Positions 6,582 to 9,084 of a DNA stretch of 9,084 bases are shown here, piece by piece. The DNA is from Balneolia bacterium. Its GTDB lineage: Bacteria > Bacteroidota > Rhodothermia > Balneolales > Cyclonatronaceae. A program made the position numbers and the translations under genes. The notes beneath the pieces were generated by a model. It saw nothing but the letters and a program-made list of their open reading frames with translations. It searched no databases and was not told where the DNA came from. The stretch covers positions 1-9,084 of the forward strand of contig PXDL01000041.1 of NCBI GenBank assembly GCA_003566395.1. Reading direction: 5' to 3'. Position 1 is the first letter of the stretch; each line of letters begins with the position of its first letter.

Positions 6582-7724
6582 TTATTTCACAATTGTCATT
6601 TTGCGAGTAAAAGATTGGTAGGATGTGGTTAACCGATATATATAGACCCCACTCGACAGTGATGTAGCATCGAATACGATATTATGCTCCCCGGGGGCTG
6701 CCGGTCCCTGCGCAATTGTTGCTACTTTCCTTCCCAGAAGATCGTGTACGGTTAGAAGGATGTCGGTTGACTCCGTCAGATGGTAGTTGATTTTGGTTGT
6801 GGGATTAAATGGATTGGGGTAATTCTGATGCAGTACAATTCCTGATGGCAACTCCGGGCTATTGACCAGGCTTACAGGGGTTGAGGCTTCAAATACGTTC
6901 CAGGTGGCCTCCAGCTCCTCAAACTCCTCTTCGAACGTTGGGTAATATCCTATTATGGAGGCGACGAGTCTGCCAGACTGATCAAAAAATTCGAATTCCT
7001 CAACCTCCCCCTCGAATATTCCAAACAGCCTGCTATTTTGTGTGCGTTTTATTCGCAGGACGTCAATTGAACCGCCCGAGGTGATCATTGTGCCCCATCC
7101 GTCAACTTCGGCCTCTTCGTCAACCTCGGTTGGCATGAAAATATGGCCAAAGCTCATTTCGTAGCTGCTCTGCCAGTTTTTCTGATAGGTTACGGGAAAA
7201 TCGAGCCACGCCTGCCCCGGGTCAACCCAGGTTATGTAGTGATCGTCTTCGCGTTCTTCATTTACATCATCTCCCTCTACGCGGATGCCGCCGATCTTAA
7301 TTGCACTGCTGCCATCGAATAGAAAGTATGTGTAGTGTATTTCATAAAAAATGGCCTTGTCGCCCGATTCCTCACTGTAAATGGGGAAATCTGAAATGCT
7401 AACCATTTCAGCACCGCCGATGTGATCATCATCTGCACCCGGCAGGCCCTCCGCCGATCCCGCAACAGAGTAAAAGCCCTCCGATTCTTCAACTATTTCA
7501 AGAGCTGTAAAATCCCATACCCGGTTTGGTCCGTTGATACCGATTAGTTCAAATATCTGTTCACCGTCGTAACTGAGATACTTCGTCAACGGAGTCTCCT
7601 GCTGGAGCGCGGTCTGGAAATTGGTTTGGGTTATCGATATCTGTGCAAGAAGTGAATTGTAGCCTGATAAAGCTGCCATCAAAGTACAAGAACTGAATAA
7701 TATGATTGATCGTAAATTGCGCAT
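6582..7724 (-). CDS. Acidic secreted protein of unknown function with T9SS sorting domain
   Basis: A 380-aa protein from the ATG at 7724. The frame is open back to a GTG at 7748, but AGGGAGGA sits 4 nt before this ATG and the peptide MRNLRSIILFSS...NSLLAQ is a normal Sec signal peptide (about 28 aa). Residues 29-290 are not a family I can name. They open with ISITQTNF, contain WDFTALE near 70 and a D-G-W-G-T ... VLRIKR stretch near 208-227, a pattern I recall from unnamed secreted Bacteroidota proteins. The region is strongly acidic, with clusters near 151-162, 201-208, 238-246 and 264-272. Residues 301-380 are a type A sorting domain (NYPNPFNP to RKMTIVK). It is first in the presumed cargo operon; the next gene starts 30 nt after its TAA stop. 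A Cys at residue 13 does not form a good lipobox. Confidence 0.92.
   Translation of the reverse strand: MRNLRSIILFSSCTLMAALSGYNSLLAQISITQTNFQTALQQETPLTKYLSYDGEQIFELIGINGPNRVWDFTALEIVEESEGFYSVAGSAEGLPGADDDHIGGAEMVSISDFPIYSEESGDKAIFYEIHYTYFLFDGSSAIKIGGIRVEGDDVNEEREDDHYITWVDPGQAWLDFPVTYQKNWQSSYEMSFGHIFMPTEVDEEAEVDGWGTMITSGGSIDVLRIKRTQNSRLFGIFEGEVEEFEFFDQSGRLVASIIGYYPTFEEEFEELEATWNVFEASTPVSLVNSPELPSGIVLHQNYPNPFNPTTKINYHLTESTDILLTVHDLLGRKVATIAQGPAAPGEHNIVFDATSLSSGVYIYRLTTSYQSFTRKMTIVK
6794..6827 (-). repeat. 34-nt exact repeat at the NYPNPFNP motif, copy 2 (partner 2573-2606)
   Basis: Second copy of the exact 34-nt match, inside the acidic cargo gene at the start of its sorting domain. The match ends sharply on both sides: 6793 and 6828 differ from 2572 and 2607. 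Confidence 0.88.
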
Positions 7725-7728
7725 GGGT

Positions 7729-7736
7729 TCCTCCCT
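7729..7736 (-). promoter_or_regulatory. Strong Shine-Dalgarno that fixes the start of the acidic cargo gene
   Basis: Minus-strand AGGGAGGA at 7729-7736, 4 nt upstream of ATG 7724. It lies inside the longer GTG-initiated reading, which argues that the GTG at 7748 is not the start. It is the clearest ribosome binding site in the window, and the second cargo gene has none that I can see. Confidence 0.75.
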
Positions 7737-8044
7737 GACTTTAAGCACCCGGTTACCTTCATTACGTTTTTTTTAACCGGATTGGCTCACGAACTGAACG
7801 AACAAGGGTAGATGCTTCGGTATTTTGAAAAAATAAACGAAATGATCCGCTGAACTCTGTCCAGAAAAAATAGGCGTGAGAAACAATGCCCGCTTTAGCT
7901 AATGCTACCAACTGCTAGTTTTTAAAGCATAGAATCAGTATTAGATGAGATAGTAAAGCGGCTTTTATAAAGAATTATAGAAGTGCAGAATTCAGAAAAA
8001 AGGTCGTTAGTTCCACACTGCAGAAATTAAAGGTTAAGCTTATG

Positions 8045-8091
8045 TTGTTTAAAGGATAAACAATTAGGTGATTCAGATAAGTAGGTCACCT
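8045..8091 (-). terminator. Two small hairpins after the patatin-like gene, possible transcript end
   Basis: Downstream of the TAA at 8104-8106 on the minus strand there is a 6-bp stem (8066-8071 with 8086-8091, 14-nt loop) and then a perfect 7-bp stem (8045-8051 with 8057-8063, 5-nt loop). Neither is followed by a U-tract, and the second is AT-rich and weak. Their position fits a transcript end, but the call is tentative. Confidence 0.22.
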
Positions 8092-8103
8092 TAACTTCTG
8101 AAA

Positions 8104-9084
8104 TTAGTCTGTATTACTTCTACCAAAATATTCCATAACAAGCTTGTAAGCCCTGCGAATTGGTTCTTCTTTAAGTTCCTCAGAAGGTGAAAAGTTAAGA
8201 GTAGAGAGCCCGCCATAAGGAATTTGAATAATCTGTTCTCTTTCAATCTCACGTTTAATCTGAGATTCATTTGGATCCCACATTACCTGTAATAAACTAT
8301 TTATAAAATCCACAACCGGGAAATAGTTTTCTTCCTTACTATCCGGTTTTTCTCCCGGCAGAAAATCAATTAATGAAATAGCCAGTACTTTAGAATGTAA
8401 ATATGCATATAAATCTTCGTTGTATCGGGTCAAAAGCTCTGGCTTTTCAAGATAATCAAAAGCGTGTAACGGTAAATTATTGACAGTTCCTCCATCAATC
8501 CAAAATCCCTCAAGATCCCTTCTTTGTACATGAATCGGTTTGAATACAATTGGAATATTCATTGATATAGCAGCTGCTTCAGCAACCGGAAAGTCAGGAG
8601 TGTGGTCCTTAGAGAAGAACTGAAAATGATTTTTTGAAACATTTACACCTGTGAAAATTAGATTACAGCCTGTCAGCTCATAAAAGTCCTTAAAATTAAG
8701 GGTCGCCCCTTGAATATTTCTCCCCTCATAAAGTTCTTTAAATCGAAGTGTTATGTGCTTTTGAAAAAACTCCCTTATAGTAAACCCGGGGAAAAATCCT
8801 AAATCAAAAAAAAGGTTATACAGATATTGATTTTTATGTTCTCCAAGCTTATTTAAAGCAGCGTTAGCTTCATCTATATCATATAGAAACAGGAATGTCA
8901 CATATTTGAGTAGCTCGAGATATATATCAACAATCGCTTCGGCTACGTTATTTTGACCCAATGATCCCACAATTCTTCCGCCTAAATTATCCTTCAGAGA
9001 TTGGTCGAGTGACTTAAAAAGCAATAGTAAGCCTTCGGGTGCAGGCCGACCCAAAAGTGAATGGAATCCTGAATGTTTATTTAC
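8104..9084 (-). CDS. Patatin-like phospholipase, C-terminal part (runs off the window)
   Basis: 326 codons are visible and the frame stays open to the right edge, so the TTG at 9054 is probably an internal Leu. The sequence has the second half of a patatin catalytic domain: NFKDFYELTGCNLIFTGVN, a DFPVAEAAAISMNIPIVFKP block (the usual A-x-x-S-x-x-I-P-x-x-F element), and WIDGGTVNNLP, whose Asp (codon 8494-8496, visible residue 197) would be the catalytic-dyad Asp in the D-G-G/A motif. The oxyanion-hole glycines and the G-x-S-x-G nucleophile lie outside the window. Patatins are Ser-Asp lipid acyl hydrolases; substrate and location cannot be told from here. An aromatic-rich stretch (KYVTFLFLY) is likely a buried helix of the domain. 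Base composition is markedly AT-rich compared with the cargo genes. No link to the cargo operon beyond shared strand. Confidence 0.85.
   Translation of the reverse strand, partial: VNKHSGFHSLLGRPAPEGLLLLFKSLDQSLKDNLGGRIVGSLGQNNVAEAIVDIYLELLKYVTFLFLYDIDEANAALNKLGEHKNQYLYNLFFDLGFFPGFTIREFFQKHITLRFKELYEGRNIQGATLNFKDFYELTGCNLIFTGVNVSKNHFQFFSKDHTPDFPVAEAAAISMNIPIVFKPIHVQRRDLEGFWIDGGTVNNLPLHAFDYLEKPELLTRYNEDLYAYLHSKVLAISLIDFLPGEKPDSKEENYFPVVDFINSLLQVMWDPNESQIKREIEREQIIQIPYGGLSTLNFSPSEELKEEPIRRAYKLVMEYFGRSNTD

Larger units (their letters stand above)
7725..8103. other. Intergenic region upstream of the cargo operon
   Basis: About 380 nt separate the patatin-like gene from the cargo cluster. It should hold the promoter of the cluster, but I cannot place it: the best -7-like string on the minus strand is TACCCTTG at 7803-7810, with no matching TTTG about 20 nt upstream. 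A 7-bp inverted repeat (7749-7755 with 7774-7780) lies in the probable leader of the acidic gene, with an 18-nt spacer. The right part, from about 7910, is as AT-rich as the patatin gene. I see no open frame of useful length, no tRNA and no transposon end. Confidence 0.6.

Noticed and set aside
7803..7810. TACCCTTG as a Bacteroidota -7 promoter element (TAnnTTTG) for the cargo operon
   Set aside because: One core mismatch and no TTTG-type -33 element about 20 nt upstream; too weak to annotate as a promoter.

Overview
The window looks like a chromosomal segment from the Bacteroidota/Balneolota (Rhodothermota) side of the tree. Three consecutive minus-strand genes encode large secreted proteins that each end in a type A C-terminal sorting domain of the type IX secretion system (T9SS), with the NYPNPFNP signature and a final RKM-[MT]-[LI]-VK. 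The wording of the domain (NYPNPFNPxTxIxF, SGLYFYRIQAGD) resembles Balneolota and related lineages. This is recognition from memory, not a search result.

Layout. Positions 1-97 (+) are the last 31 codons of a molybdopterin adenylyltransferase (Mog/MoaB family) running in from the left. Positions 98-226 separate it from the convergent T9SS genes and hold two perfect 15-bp hairpins of the same design. Positions 227-7724 (-) are the T9SS cargo cluster, transcribed right to left: an acidic 380-aa protein of unknown function, a 1396-aa multi-propeller protein 30 nt downstream, and a 685-aa protein made almost entirely of about 14 Asp-box (BNR-like) repeats 76 nt further on. Spacing and shared strand suggest one operon, although no promoter could be assigned with confidence. 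Positions 7725-8103 are non-coding. Positions 8104-9084 (-) are the C-terminal part of a patatin-like phospholipase that runs off the right edge; it is clearly more AT-rich than the cargo genes (about 30-33% GC in sampled lines against about 48-57%).

How the genes relate. The three cargo proteins probably cross the inner membrane by Sec (each has a signal peptide) and the outer membrane by T9SS, ending at the cell surface or outside. Two of the three are beta-propeller scaffolds with no recognisable catalytic module, so binding or recognition is more likely than catalysis. The cofactor gene and the patatin gene show no functional link to the cluster.

Points most worth a second look: the paired hairpins with three compensated base-pair changes; the 14-unit propeller whose first and last units look like two halves of one blade; the mosaic pattern among the three sorting domains; and the composition step at the patatin gene. 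I see no CRISPR array, tRNA, rRNA or insertion sequence, and no strong case for a wholly new system.
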